64,000 nucleotides of DNA, from NCBI GenBank assembly GCA_008508345.1, contig QNGE01003053.1, forward strand, positions 1 to 64,000. The letters are read 5' to 3'. Both the position numbers and the translations under genes were made by a program. The stretch comes from Paragonimus westermani (lineage: Eukaryota; Platyhelminthes; Trematoda; Plagiorchiida; Troglotrematidae). Every line of letters begins with the position of its first letter. The stretch's first letter is position 1. The notes beneath the pieces were generated by a model. That model was not told the DNA's origin and did not search any database. It was given only the letters and a program-made list of their open reading frames with translations. Below, in pieces: positions 28,088 to 41,100 of this stretch.

Positions 28088-28474
28088 TCACACGTTCAGT
28101 TCTACCTCGTAGGCGTCTAGGCTTTCCGCTAGGACAAGGACAACTTACTAGACTATGGTCGTTAGGAGCATCAGAGTTTTCCTCAACGATGGTCTGCCAG
28201 CGATCATCTAGAGTGAATGCGATGAAGGAGCCGAGACATTCAACCTTGCTAAGTTGTGTGTCACGTCTAGGAATCTGTCCTGGTGTTAGTGCTTCAGGCC
28301 TGTATTTTGGGGAATATATTGTCTAGTTGTCTGTAGATAGCTGGATCTACTTATGTCATGATAGCTAAGACCGGATAGTACTATAACATTCAGATTGTTT
28401 ATCACGTTAGACTTGTTGGTAATCATCACAAGACGGCGCTGGCCCAATTGCCACATCGCACGATCCTGGGCACT

Positions 28475-28700
28475 CTAAAATAGTCCACCTTCCGTTACCG
28501 CCCCGAGGGAATTTCCAGTGCACAAGGCCGCTGCATTATTGACGAAATGTTTCTTGAAACATAACGCCTGGAGATTAAGACCGTCTATTATCAACATTTG
28601 AACATAATCTAAAGTTGGTGTTTTACATACAGCGTTGTACAAGGTCATGTCAGCAACTCTGTACACAGAATGCGATCTGTAAACCCAGCTAATCAAGCGA
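28475..28700 (-). pseudogene. LINE endonuclease remnant
   Basis: The frame reads approximately L-Y-N-A-V-C-K-T-P-T-L-D-Y-V-Q-M-L-I-I-D-G-L-N-L. This parallels the segment of apurinic-type LINE endonucleases that ends in hydrophobic residues then G-D-F-N. Here the catalytic-type G-D-F-N is altered to D-G-L-N. The rest of the endonuclease upstream (28700-29160) is only faintly visible in other frames. It belongs to the decayed LINE. Confidence 0.55.
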
Positions 28701-29160
28701 GTGATGTTCCGGTTGAAGGTAAATACCCATTAGGGTGATTTCGGAAGATTCATAGTACGTTGTCACAAATACTATGGAACTTTAGTTGCGATCCTAAATG
28801 TAGATGCACACCATCTCCTCCGTCGTCTTACACTTTCTACCTACGTCAGGTCTCTGTGATGTCTACTCTGAGTGAGTTTCACCAGGAACAGGGGTCGTAA
28901 ATCCATCCAGTTTATCAGAGAGTAATACTGCCTTGATGTACACGCAGTACAAGGAGGCGGTTCCACTGCTTACACTACGCGAAGCAGATATATCTGTTCA
29001 AGGAGGTTCTTCGGGTGATAAGTCCTGAGTCAGTGTGTTGTTGTGTACTTTGGGGTCACCATCCACTATTGGAATGGCGGCAAGTCGGAGTCACTCTGAA
29101 CTCCCGGGCCGAATTGGGCATTGTTAAGGAAATCATTTAGTGTAATCTTAGGAAAGTTTG

Positions 29161-32100
29161 CACTAGGCTTAGTGGTTATTCCCACTTGGTTTATCAGAGT
29201 GATACCTGGTCTTAAAAATCAACAGTAAAAGGGCTTCGGGACAAGTTGCGTGCGTCTGTTTTGTGTTTTGCTGTTTTACACAAAGAAACTAGTTTTTTGT
29301 TACCACCATCTCTTGGTTTGAATGATCGTTTAATCGGTTTGAGAAAAAACGTCGTTTTCCCAAACCGGGCAAGCCTCTGAACAAGTATGTGGATGCTAAC
29401 AGGTGCTGGGGCAAATTCCACTTGTAGTGGAGGTGACGAATGTCAGAATTCTGGAGAAATTACTCTAAAAACCGACGGTTCTGCTTCGTTTACCTCAAAC
29501 AACAATGCAGTATCAATACATTGACAACTTTGACTGTTCATCTGTGAGGATGCAAGTGACAGGCAGTAGAAGACTTTCCTTTATGGGGAGTGCAAACTTA
29601 GTATTCCAGGATGAAATTGTGTTTGAAAATACATTTGTTTCAGCCTCCACTGAAGGAAATGGTACTTTCTGCTAGAACTGCGTTGTCCTAACGTTGTGGA
29701 CTGAAACGGACGTACGTCGATAGTGTAGATGATAAGGATCATCCATTAAGTAAATACTTCACGCATTCTTGTGCAGCGTGTTAACTGATCAGAGTCACTC
29801 TAGGGTTGTGTCAGATCAAGTCGTCTGTATTACTCTGAACTACTGTTTATTCCAAAAAATTCCAAGATATTTGAAATTCTCTGTTTATATATCATGGGTT
29901 CTCAGTGAAATTTAGGTAGCGATTCCTTGCTGACCACATTGAGCACTTTATATTTCGATGGAAGCCCTACAATAAGAAACAAGATGTGGCTATTGAGCAT
30001 CCGAAACGCGAAGGACAAAACTGTGTTTAAGTTTAGTGATGTGGTTGAATTTTTTCAAACAGTCAGCTGTTTTACAGAGAGGAGTCAGTCACAGGCCACC
30101 AGAAATCCATTATTGTGCAGCTGTGCACTAAAACGTTTTTCTCTGTGGTACTAACAACCTTTCCCATTTTCAAAGGTTCCGTATGTGAAATTATGTCTCT
30201 CGGTCATTGTTGGTATGGACATTTGCTGTTAATATTGAATTATAGCACATGCCTGAGCAACCGGTGTAATTTGCTCATAGCCACCGGAAATTATCATGTC
30301 ACTTCTGACTGAGAAGCACGTAAAATCCCATGTGAAACAGATGGTAGATATAATTCTCCATCTCGTCCTAGATAGAATCCCACGTCCTGTGGATCGTTTC
30401 TGCTGCACAATACAAGGTGGAATGCTTCAGGGTCTTGTTGACTGCCGTCTTAAATCTTTTCCGCCGCTCAGTAATCCTTATTTTAAAAATTTCGAAATAG
30501 GGTGCTTATTTCTTACCACTCTCTGTGTCCCGCTGGTGCACCTTGCTTGGTGGTAGTTAATTCCCGACTTTTATCTTGTTAATCCACAATGGAAAATGCC
30601 ATAGTCTGCATCCATCTTATTCTAAGCTTTTCTGTATTAACAACAGGAGTGAACACCAGGATCATAACGCTTTTATAGATAACATGAGCGACCATGGCGA
30701 CTACTTGTTTGATGCCAGCTGATAATTGTTTTCAATGTGGTTGGCATACTGATTTTTAAACAGTCAGTGTGTGTGTACCCGAAACTGTGTTACGCAGTAC
30801 TAAACGATAATTCAAGACTACCGTTAGTGAGCAAAGGAACCAGATGCTGTACAGATACGACTAACACTTTAAAACAATTGTTTTTGTCAATCCTGTCTCG
30901 TATGAAATCAGTGTAATAGTGACAGCAAAGCCTGTTTCTCATTCACCAGAGCCAGCATTCAGTTTCACCCTCAAGTACAGATAGTCTGCAGTGATAAAAT
31001 TCAACATCATTAATACTCCGTTAATGCAAACTGACCCATATGTTACTCGAAATGAAAAATCTGACTGACTTTGGTTGAAATTGTCAGTTCTTTTAAATCA
31101 CCATCTAGATTTCTTCGAAATAAACATCTTCCGTCATTGATGTGGGTCATTCAAATATGAAAAGCGGCAGAACGAGAAAAGAGAGAGCAGTTTAATAGCA
31201 AAGAACTGTCTACTCAAAAAGGTCGAACGCTACAGAATTAACTGTTCACTTTCTCAGACAGATTTCCGACTAGTAGTGACAAATCACTGTTCGAAAAGCG
31301 ATCCGTTTTTCATTGAGAGCGCAAATCAATTAAGAGGACAGCCAAACCAACAGTCACTCTCCTTAAATTACACGATCATTTGCCTATGTTTTGATACGGT
31401 GTGATCGAAGTTAGTGGTCGGTATACTACAGGTGAGAGGACTCCACGTTTTGAGATCAGTTGCTCAGGTTTCAATCCGAAAGAAAAGTAAACTTGCGTAG
31501 TGTGTGTTTTATTCACTCTAACCTTAAAACTGGCAACATGTTCGGAAGGCCAAGCTTGATTTCTCAAACCACCCAATTTGTACAAGTCACGTAGTTGTTC
31601 TGTTAGTGGGCGTTCACGTGCAACTAACAAAGATGACACGTGCAGTCTGTACACGCCTTGGATGCGTTGAGTGTCACTAAGTCTCCTGATCAGTCAGTTC
31701 TAACATCAAACACCCAATGAAGCACTGAAAATCTCACCAAATCTGACCAAGGTTGGAAGGCCATCACTCAAAAGCACAACGCAAATAAACGATAGCAGTT
31801 TCGACGTCGATCCAACAGTCTGGTAAATAGAACGGGCAACGCTCAGTATAAACCGTCTCAAGTTCTACGTCAAGTGTTGAACTGCAATGTAGCCGTAGTT
31901 GCTGAACTTTAGCTCAATTCCTCTGATCACGCAAGCGTGGCAACCCAAGTAAATTAGGTTTTTGTACGCTGATGGGCGTTTACGTGTACTTAACGTGGGT
32001 GACGCACAGCTTGCACACGTTGTTCCGTTGTTTCTGATTGAGTTGAGCAATCGATCGATACAAGTGTGTGACAAGTGGATGACGCTTAAGACCGTGTTAA

Positions 32101-35100
32101 ATGGATTTGGGTTGGAGGATAACCGACCAAGATACACAGAATTTAGACCAGTAATTTTCACTTTCGTCTCTCAAGCGGAACTAAGTCGGCTTCGTACCAT
32201 GACGTGTGACATCTATGCAATATTACGCACATCCACGGAGGAGTAGTCTAGGCTGTACTACTGTTATCAGCTGAGGAGGCGCTTTACAGTGAGTGAATAT
32301 TCCTCACTCCGTGAAGGAATAGGCTCGGTTGAAGCATAAATTTGGTGTGCATCTTTGTGATCCGACCGGGTGCAAAACTTCACGCGGTCAAGGTCACGCT
32401 GACTTCACACGTGGCAGTGTGTCACATGAGAAAGTCTAGACACAATCGTAAAATGAACAATGCAACTGTTCAGCTGCCGAAAACGATAACTGGTCTGTGA
32501 AAACTGCAACCCTCTACTAATGGTGTTATGATTCGATCCACAGGCATCTAGGCCTTTAGAGGAAGGAGAAAGTCGGATGGCGTGGCAGAAAGAAAAACGG
32601 TCAGTAAACGTACAGAAAAAAATAACAGGGAGGGCAGGTGACTGAGAAGAACAGCCGTGGTAAGCAGCTTGTAATCCTGCACACCGAAACATTTTCCCGT
32701 CAAAATCGGCAATGAAAAAGCAGGCAGACAGGTGTACTGCGTGTGGTGCGTTTTGAAAGCATTTAACAAAGCTGCGTTCCTTTTGGACACTTGTGAGGGT
32801 GCTGATCAGCTGTAGCTTTTCAAACAGCTCGGCCGAGTCAGTTGTGATTATAAACTTAGGAAGTACGTTACTAAGTGAGTTGACTATAAGTGAGATGGAA
32901 TTCTACTCACACTACAGTTGGTCTGGTTGAAACTCGAATTTGGTGGAAAGAAATCTAGTAGCTACATAGATGTTCTACAGAGGTATGTTAATCGGTAGTG
33001 AGATGTGTCCAAAACATACGCGTGGAGAATGAATCCTTCTGAATGTTTTGTATTCACTGAGAATTAGCCGAATACAACCAATCATTCTGGGTTCTGAACT
33101 CATCCCGAACCCCATGACTTTTTGCAGCCTGCCCTTTGATACCGTCAACAAGAGTTAGATCATTTTTAACCACAAACGATGTGTGTATGCTTGATGATCT
33201 GCAAGACTGGACGATTGTGTTGCACAATGTGGAAAGTGTTTGAAACTGAATTCACCTTATAGCTCTTCCAAAACGTTTCACTGACATTTGTCCATTCTTG
33301 TCATTTTTAAACAAATGGTAAACAGAGTCGAATCGCCTATCAGTTGTGTTTCCAAATTGTCTGGCACTACCAGAATTTAAGCCTTTGATTGTTCTGGCGA
33401 TAATCTGCTAAATTTTGACAACCGATATGCTAGATTCCGCAAGTGGCAAGATTCGACTGCAAGCGGTTATATACAGACCATTGAATAAGCGAATTACAAT
33501 TCTTCTGAAGTATGTTCACATTTAAAGGACCCAACTTAACCAGATATATACTTCATGTTGTTAGGTTAGTTGAGTCAAACCAATCTGATAAGCAGCAATC
33601 GGAATTTATGTAGAATCTGCGTCCAGTGAGAGTGCAAACACTGAGCTTTCTCATTATCGTAAACCGAGCGGCTGTGCTGACAGCTTTGCAAATGTTTACG
33701 TGCATTGTACTAATGGACAGTACTTTGGCTGTCGCCTTAGTCCAAAAGCTCCTGGTAACTAGAAATTCTGGGGCGCCAAACCTATTATTGATTCCATTTT
33801 CGGCCACGTTTGCCTGTAAGAAAACATCCAGAAAGCCTCCAAGCCCTTGAGGGGTTATTTGCTACAAAAACATTTTTCCGTAGATTAGTGATTCCGCCTT
33901 GCATCCGAGTGTAAAGCAAAGCTCCAATGTAATTCCTTTACATGTTTAAACGTTTATGATTGAGCTAGGTTCCGTTCTTTGATTGACCTAAATGGTGTTT
34001 TATTAAACTCGTCCGTTTTACTTAATGTGTGAATATAGGTTGAACTCCCTGAGGACACACATGAACAGTTATGGTCATGTAGGTTTAATTTTCTGACAAA
34101 TATAATAGAAAATAATTATAATTGAAGGTGCATGTAATCATTAAACAATAACATCAATCATTTAAAATCTTTCACGTCTTTTTACTTCATTTTATTTCGA
34201 TTTGAAAATGTAATCATTGCTTCTTCAACTCAGTTTCCGCGCGCGTTCAATAACATTCTTGAGAGTGGGAGCAACTACAACCCGAATTAATACTCCGGCA
34301 GATGAATCGTGTCCCTGATGTTTCATTATTGACGTAGAAATGGTCCTGTTGAAATAGGTGGTCCGCTTCTCAGACTGGTAACCGCTATTGGCTCTGTTTG
34401 TCTGTTCATTTACCGATTGACCAAACTGCTGTTTTCACATGTATGTTCTCACAATCTTTGTACGGTAGTGATCGCTCCCTCTTACATCTTAACACGACAA
34501 CTACAAAAGGAATCCCATATCTAGAGTCACTGATATGCAACCATAGCTGGATATTTGGATTTCTGACAGCGGCCCGTGAAAATAACACAAAATGGTTGCC
34601 TATAAATGCAATTGATACGCAGTCGATCTGTTTTGAGCGGTTTGTTAGTGATGCCAAGCTACAAAAGTTGTGGATCTGTCACTAATTACAAGACATTCAG
34701 TTTGGTATGGGAAGTGATTGGGGAGCAACCGATACCAAACAAAACGGTCGACTAAAGCGTTAATGAGAAAGGAAACAGAGTATTAAACAGAACATGTCAT
34801 AAGCGACCCAATAATAAATATTACATTGTCATTGTGGGTTTCAAGCGTGCTGATGTTGACTGTGTTACTGAACTCAGCTTGTGTTACTACTACTCAATCT
34901 AGGAAGATCACAGGTTAGCAAAAACGCAATAATCGATTTCATCCTTTCCATTGTCACGGTCACCTGATGTAATCCTGCACAACCAACTTCATCCAGACGT
35001 TGGATACTTCAGGCATTCCGGATATGTTTTTGTTTCTTGGACATAAGGTCTCAGTTGGATTGTGACCCAGATGATGAGTGGGTTTGATCATTAGTGAATA

Positions 35101-37776
35101 GTTCACTACCTGCTCTTAATGGCTTTTAATTCTTTGGATGATTATTGGCTACTCGATCAAACGTTGCCTGACAACCACCATCCAAATGATGACAACTCAT
35201 TTTATAGATCTGAAGAAGCCATATTTGACAGCGTGATGTGTTACAGAATACAAATTTTCTCACTGGGTTCTCGTTATAATCAAAAATCTTGAATGATGTA
35301 CGCTGTACAGGTCATCATCCAGAATCTCACTGTGAACTGAGGCATCTCCAAAAAATGAGCAGATCTATATGCAGCAATGATTAAAAGGATTATTCTGCAG
35401 TTGATGTCGGTCAAACTTTAGTGCACGTAATGGAATATTTAAATACCAAGAAGTTGCTATCCTGTTCGAGCAATTCACTTTCACAGTAATGAAATAGAAA
35501 TCTCTGGAAAAAGATACCATCATGTAACGCTGACTGAAATTTACTTGAGCAAACAAAACTTCAACCAGAACAAATTGAGATTTGCTTTTCCCAATAAATT
35601 GACGAGCACGGGTAAACAGTAGAAGATTTTGACCACAGCTGTACCAGCCCACCTTCGAGAGAGTGGATCTTCCCAAATCTCGTTTTTTGCAGTGGAAAGC
35701 CTGTGTTTTCCCATTAGCACACAGTCTTCGGGTTTGGCCCGAACACTCATTGTAACCGTCTTTCCAGAAGCTGTGCTGGGCAATCTGGTATTGTTAAGTG
35801 CATATTCCTGGATACGTGAGAGTTAGAGCACAACGGCCAAGCATTATACACCCAAGTTCGGCCGAAGAAACCATTGCAGTTTCGATGATCAGATACGCTG
35901 TTAACATACGAGCACATGGTACTTGAAGCATAATGCAGCAACGTGTGTTATCAAAACCCATATCAACTTCTTCTGAATAAGCTACCAAGCGTTTCAAACC
36001 CGAGCTTATCTACACCGAACTAAACTGTTTTTCAAGAATGCGCATCCCAACAGGTAGTTTTACGGCTAACTTCGTTTTCCCAAATGTATGTCTGACCACG
36101 ACGTTTTTCTCAGAAAAGTTGTACTTTTGATTTACAATGTTTGTTATCCGGTTGGATTGGCAATAAATTCAGGTCAGAAATGACCTGGAAATTTCACAAG
36201 GTTTCACATTTCAAAAGCTTTTCCTTTAACAGTTAGAAGCCAAAAGTGGTGTTGATGAGCGTAAACGCAGTCTTCTTCATATTGTCAGCTGAGTAACGTT
36301 TAACACAATACGTTTTGAAAGTTAACCTGTAGGGCTTTGAGTACTTTCTGATCCTTAGAATACTTTGAGAGGTTTCTACCTAAGCGGAAAACTACAGTCC
36401 ATCTGATAACTGGTTAGCAGTGAAGTGACTAGCCGATAGTTGTCTGTTGTACAAATCGACGAGCGTCGCTTTTACGGGTATCGTTTATTCCAGGTTACAT
36501 CAGGCAACATCTGGTTATCCATCTGTTTATTCGAGGGCAGAAAAATCACATGGAGGAAGGCAATATGTGGGCAATTGTTGAGTAACCAGCGTAGATGCAG
36601 AATTGTAGCGACCAAAGTATTCCTCAGAACATTACACGTTAGACTGGCGAAAATCATATTGAAAAACAGTCCCAAGATTTAGTCACGGTTTCAGAGTGAA
36701 CGTGTAGGTAACTGTTTTCCTAAATTTCGTATAGTGTCATCCGTTCAAGTCAAAACAATCCTCCAAGCAGACAGTTCACAACAATTGAGGCAGTTGGAGA
36801 TAACAAAACCGGTGTTGTTCAACCGCGTAACAAAAGTACACTTCTGCTAGTGGACGCCCAACGTTGACGAACAAGGCTGTTACCATGGGCGTTGTCATGA
36901 TTGTTTTTCATAAGTATTAGAGAGAGTTGTACAAATCAGGTAGTGTGTGAGTCCCACACGTACTAATGCATTTATTATTAACTTAAGCTGTAGAATAAGT
37001 TCTATATCAGGATATACTCGCCGTACTGAGTGAACAAACGTACTCTCCCAGTATAGGAGTTTTAAACAGACTTGGTCAGAGCAAGTTCAACTGAAATCCC
37101 TCAATACATTTGCCCATAATTATTTATAAATGGGTTAACCGTAACAACGGAAGTCAAATACGATCATTATGCGTGCCACTAAAAGCGCAGTAGAACAGTT
37201 TGCTTCCAGGTGAATTTAATGTGTTTGAGTCCTTGTATGTGTGGCTGTGCAACAGTTTTGAAAACGGATCCAGTCAGACCATAAACAACACGCTTTCTCA
37301 ACACAACAGTACAGGCTGTGTGATTCTACATACCGTACAAATCGAGGAATGAGTTACACGACTCTCAAGTGTACGGAAACATCTGTTGTTATTGTCATTA
37401 ATACAGGTACTGGCGCAACTGATGCTGCATACCGTTCCCTAAGCTGACATTCTGATTTGTATACTTCAATGGACGATCATATGAGGCAACGATAGTGCTA
37501 TCGGTCAAACTACCGAGATATTTTTTAAGAAAATCTAGCTTGAAAATCAACCCAGCAACATTAACAACAATATAAGCATCATGAGGCGCAGAACGTTCCG
37601 GCTGTCATTCTGGTTTACTACACAAGTGATTTTTGACTTCGTCAGATAAATGTCGCCCAATCATATACTTACAGTTAGTTAGTAATGTATTGTAAACCGT
37701 ATTCGTTTCTGTATTATCACATGATTTTGCTGCAAACATTAACTCATCTTGCATTTCACGTGCTTCCATCTTTCAG
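29161..37776. other. Upstream flank, no supportable genes
   Basis: These 8.6 kb precede the first recognised prominin exon. Short frames occur on both strands (for example 31376-31654 minus, 31962-32246 plus, 35365-35676 minus) without recognised domains. A promoter or a 5' exon carrying the signal peptide would be expected here or further left, but none can be supported. 29212-29421 minus may be a further 5' remnant of the LINE. Confidence 0.55.
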
Positions 37777-37817
37777 GTGAAAACCAAAGAAAACTAACCA
37801 ACCATGCCACTTTCCAG
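37762..37817 (+). promoter_or_regulatory. Two alternative splice acceptors at first exon
   Basis: The pyrimidine-rich tract 'cttccatctttcag' ends at 37776 and 'ccactttccag' ends at 37817. Use of the first leaves a 27-base leader with an in-frame TAA before ATG 37804, and would suit a spliced 5' UTR or trans-spliced leader addition, known in flatworms. Use of the second would remove that ATG and require an upstream coding exon ending in phase 2. The sequence alone does not decide. Confidence 0.5.
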
Positions 37818-38190
37818 TCAAACTCTCATTGTTGAAAACTTCGTGAAATTAACCCACTCGTTGCAACCATACGAGACTGGAGGTGTGTTGAACTATTTGT
37901 TCGAACCGGTGACGAATGCAACCACATCGGAAGTGCTGCTCAAAACAGCTACGTTCAACAGCAGCACGATTAAGAGTCTTGTTTCCAACACATTTTTGAA
38001 TAGTGGTCCCACTTTTCGCGTGTTCGATGTGCTACCAGCGGAGGTGAGACCGACGGAAACAGGAGGAAGTAACTATCTGCTGTTTTTGGCGGTTGGTGCT
38101 GCCACATTCCTTATCACTCTAGCGCTCGTGATCGCCACTTTGATAATCCCATGCTTACGACAAAGATCGGGATCCAAAAGCAAAGGCGGA
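37804..38190 (+). CDS. PROM: Prominin-like exon 1 of model (N-terminal domain, TM1)
   Basis: This exon encodes 129 residues: an extracellular N-terminal segment with N-x-S/T sites at N38 and N52, then TM1 at about 91-115, then a short basic cytosolic stretch ending K-G-G. The donor is GGA|GTACGT, phase 0. The ATG at 37804 follows an in-frame TAA at 37795. A strong acceptor (cttccatctttcag) ends at 37776. No signal peptide is encoded, although a prominin N-terminus should be extracellular. A second acceptor-like site (ccactttccag) ends at 37817, so the true exon may begin at 37818 in phase 2 with the signal peptide further upstream. The usual Cys cluster after TM1 is reduced to a single cysteine. 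Confidence 0.75.
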
Positions 38191-41100
38191 GTACGTCTTA
38201 TAACTCTCGTGATTTTTGGCTACGCAAATGTTTCAGGCGTTTGATCGACTATCAGATCAGCACACATTGAAATAGGATCCCTTTGCTAGAGCCAGCAATG
38301 ATGGGGCCAGTCAAATGCTTAGTTTTCGAAGGATTTACTCGTTGGAATGTTCAAGGATGTCCGCGTCTGCTGGCCCATATTTCGGGTCGAGTGTAGTTTT
38401 GAAACAACAGTTTTGTGTTAGTAACACACATACGTGAGCAAGTTGCCAACAAATCTAAGAGACTTACAATATTTGATAGGTCGTGCCTGGATTGGCTAAT
38501 CAATTTTCAGAGCCGGTAGTAAATATTTCACTAGTTATCTGAGACGTTTGTTTGGATCCAGATGAATACTTTGGATTTCTTCGATCGTTCAGTTTCGGAT
38601 GACTATAGCTGCTAACTTGTGACATCAGTCCTCAGAAGTTTGATAGTCCTTTTCGTGACTTTCGAAACCTGCTGCCTCGTTAGACCTCTGGTGGAAGTGG
38701 CTCGGTAAAACTGACCCCGTGAGGTAAAACTGAAAATTTCATACGAATAACCGTCGCATAATCTTAATACTAGCTTAAATTGAGTTGATGTACCTTCGCC
38801 CGCGAATGTTGCTTCCTGAGCTTTATCATTATCTGTTGACACATTCCTTGCGCTCGGTAGATTGTTCATCTACGTGATGTTTCAAGCACCCAAAATGTTC
38901 CGTTTTTCCTTTATACATTCAATATTTTAATCTTGGTCCTGCCAACACCACATTGAGTTGTCAGCATTTTCATTGGCAGTCCAACCTTGAAAGATTCAAG
39001 AAAAATAAACTTATATCTCAATTATAAATAATTTTAAGATGATAGTCTGATGAACAAGTCTCTTACTGTACGGGGTGAGTTATCTACAGTTGACATCGGC
39101 AGGTCAGGGTCTCACAAGCAATCCAGAATCACGTCTACCTACTGACACTTTTGGTTGCAACGGACATTTAGTCCGAAACACAGTCCACATGAGTGATCAG
39201 AGCATCTCGATGTTATGGTTAACTGCAGAGTCACCACCCAGTTCCAACCACAAACACGGCAATAGGCGTGAGGTTTCAGTTGGTAAAATCAAACAAGATT
39301 TTGTGCACTCCCCCACAACTACTGAGAGCGATCGCTTATGTCCTTAAACGAAGGCGCAGTTGCTTGTCGAGATCACTGTACTCTTACGTGTGTCTGTCGA
39401 GTTCACCTTTACAACCAGAACCCTATGATTCCCAAAAGGCAAATGCTTGCGGTTTAGAATACCAAACGAATCGCAAATACGCATGTCGTAATTGATATGA
39501 TTCCTAATTCATTGTCACTGACAATTAATCGACCAAACAGTGGCATAACATTTGTGTATAAGTTATTAAGCAACTCCACACTACACGCCAAGATCCAAGG
39601 GTGTACTGTTCGTTTGGAGGCATTACCTGTTTTGAAGAAGCTTCAAGACTAATGATATTTTATTTTCATAAGAAAGTTTGGGAAAGGCCTACGTTGTACA
39701 CTTATGGGGGCGTTGTGCAGACATTTTGGTTACCGTTAGCCAAATCTAACAAGACCGGCTTGTACGTGAGGTTCTGATACAGAGACCCCTCATTTCTGAC
39801 AAGTGGCAGACTCCAGATTTTGCAACAAAATTATGTTCAACATAACTGGACGCTTCCTACAGCACCATTTAGGCCGGCGGTTTTCTGAACTATTTAAAAA
39901 AGCACACTGTGCGTATATATGAGATGCTCCCTTCCCAACTACGGGAAATGAGAAAGTATTCTCTACGAGATGATGCAAAGTCTCACCAAACAGGATCGCT
40001 CTGTGATAGATGACCCCATCTAACAAAAAGTTTACTCCTAGTTCCTTCAAGTTGCCTGTTTCCTCACTAGTTCTCAGGAGACTACACGTAAACTCCACAG
40101 CGTATACATCCATTGAATCAGTCAGGTTAACAGATTTCACTTTCAGTCGACATCACGACCTACGTGAGTTTCAAGAAGACAGTGTTAGAAAGATGATCCA
40201 TGCGCTCTATCGAACACGACTGTAGAACACGCATGCAAACACACGTCAGTAAATACCGCACAGCACCGGGTTACTCTGGTCCTGAGGGCGCATACTTTTG
40301 ACAGGAAGATATACGGTATGTATTGTACGTTATCATAAAGATAAATGTCTCCCAGAAGCCCAAACAAAGTATACAGGCCAACTTGTATGTCAACCTGTGT
40401 ATGTGTTTCAGGTCGGAATGTTGTAGTCCGCAAGCTGGGGAGCGTCTGCTGATGGACAACTTTTCTGAGGCTCAAGCACTGCAGAAACCCATGAGTACAT
40501 TTGACCGACGACTGTTAGCTGAGCCGAAAGAAATAAAATGCATTAACTAGTGGCCATTGAAGCCGGCCGTTCTAGAATCAAAACAGTTTTAACCATAGGA
40601 ATCAAACAGGTTGCTCCTACTTATAGGAAGTGTACACTTTCGATTTTGAAAGATAGAGCACAACGGGTGAGTTCAAGCCAGGCTTGGAAAGCTTCACACT
40701 TTCGAGTTGAAGAGATTGGGATTTCACATTGTTAAAAAAAGAATGCAGACTGTTGGAGAGCGACCAATTACAGTGTAAAATAATCACTAATAACCATCGC
40801 CACAGATGTCGTCACACAAAACTACACGTGAATTCCACATGCACACTTACCGGTTTCTTGAAGCCGATCTGAGAAATTGACAACGAACATTGATCATGAA
40901 TTGAGTCACTGACATTCTGACGCCAGCAGTGGTGAAGTTTTCGGACTGTTTCAAATGCGATATTCCAAAGGCTAGGTGAATATGCATATTGCCATTTGTT
41001 ACCTATCGTACGAAGAAAAGGGTCACTTTTAGATAATGGTCTTTCCTGTGCAAAACACAAATTGGATAGCTAGACATATAGGATAATTGCCGTTAGAGAT

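Larger units (their letters stand above)
26350..29160 (-). mobile_element. Degraded CR1/Jockey-like LINE
   Basis: Read on the minus strand, remnants appear in the order of a non-LTR retrotransposon ORF2. An endonuclease-like piece lies at 28475-28700, a pre-RT linker at 27818-28087, reverse-transcriptase boxes at about 27060-27345, and the C-terminal region at 26350-26800. Visible RT signatures are G-T-V-D-H-S-T-L-L and, after a frame change, S-V-L-G-P-L-S-F. C-terminal signatures are V-R-P-H-L-E and a Tyr-Leu-Glu-Arg-Val-Ala-Ala-Leu stretch. The frames change several times, stop codons interrupt them, and no catalytic Y/F-x-D-D box was found. The copy is dead. Clade assignment rests on motif style only; another non-LTR clade is possible. 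Confidence 0.8.

Noticed and set aside
27749..28120. 123-codon plus-strand frame as a gene
   Set aside because: It lies antisense to the LINE linker remnant, which has the recognisable motifs.
34853..34913. Short hydrophobic frame (M-L-T-V-L-L) ending in a donor-like GTTAGC, as a signal-peptide exon
   Set aside because: It ends in phase 1, but the only candidate coding acceptor at 37818 needs phase 2, and joining at 37777 gives the wrong frame.
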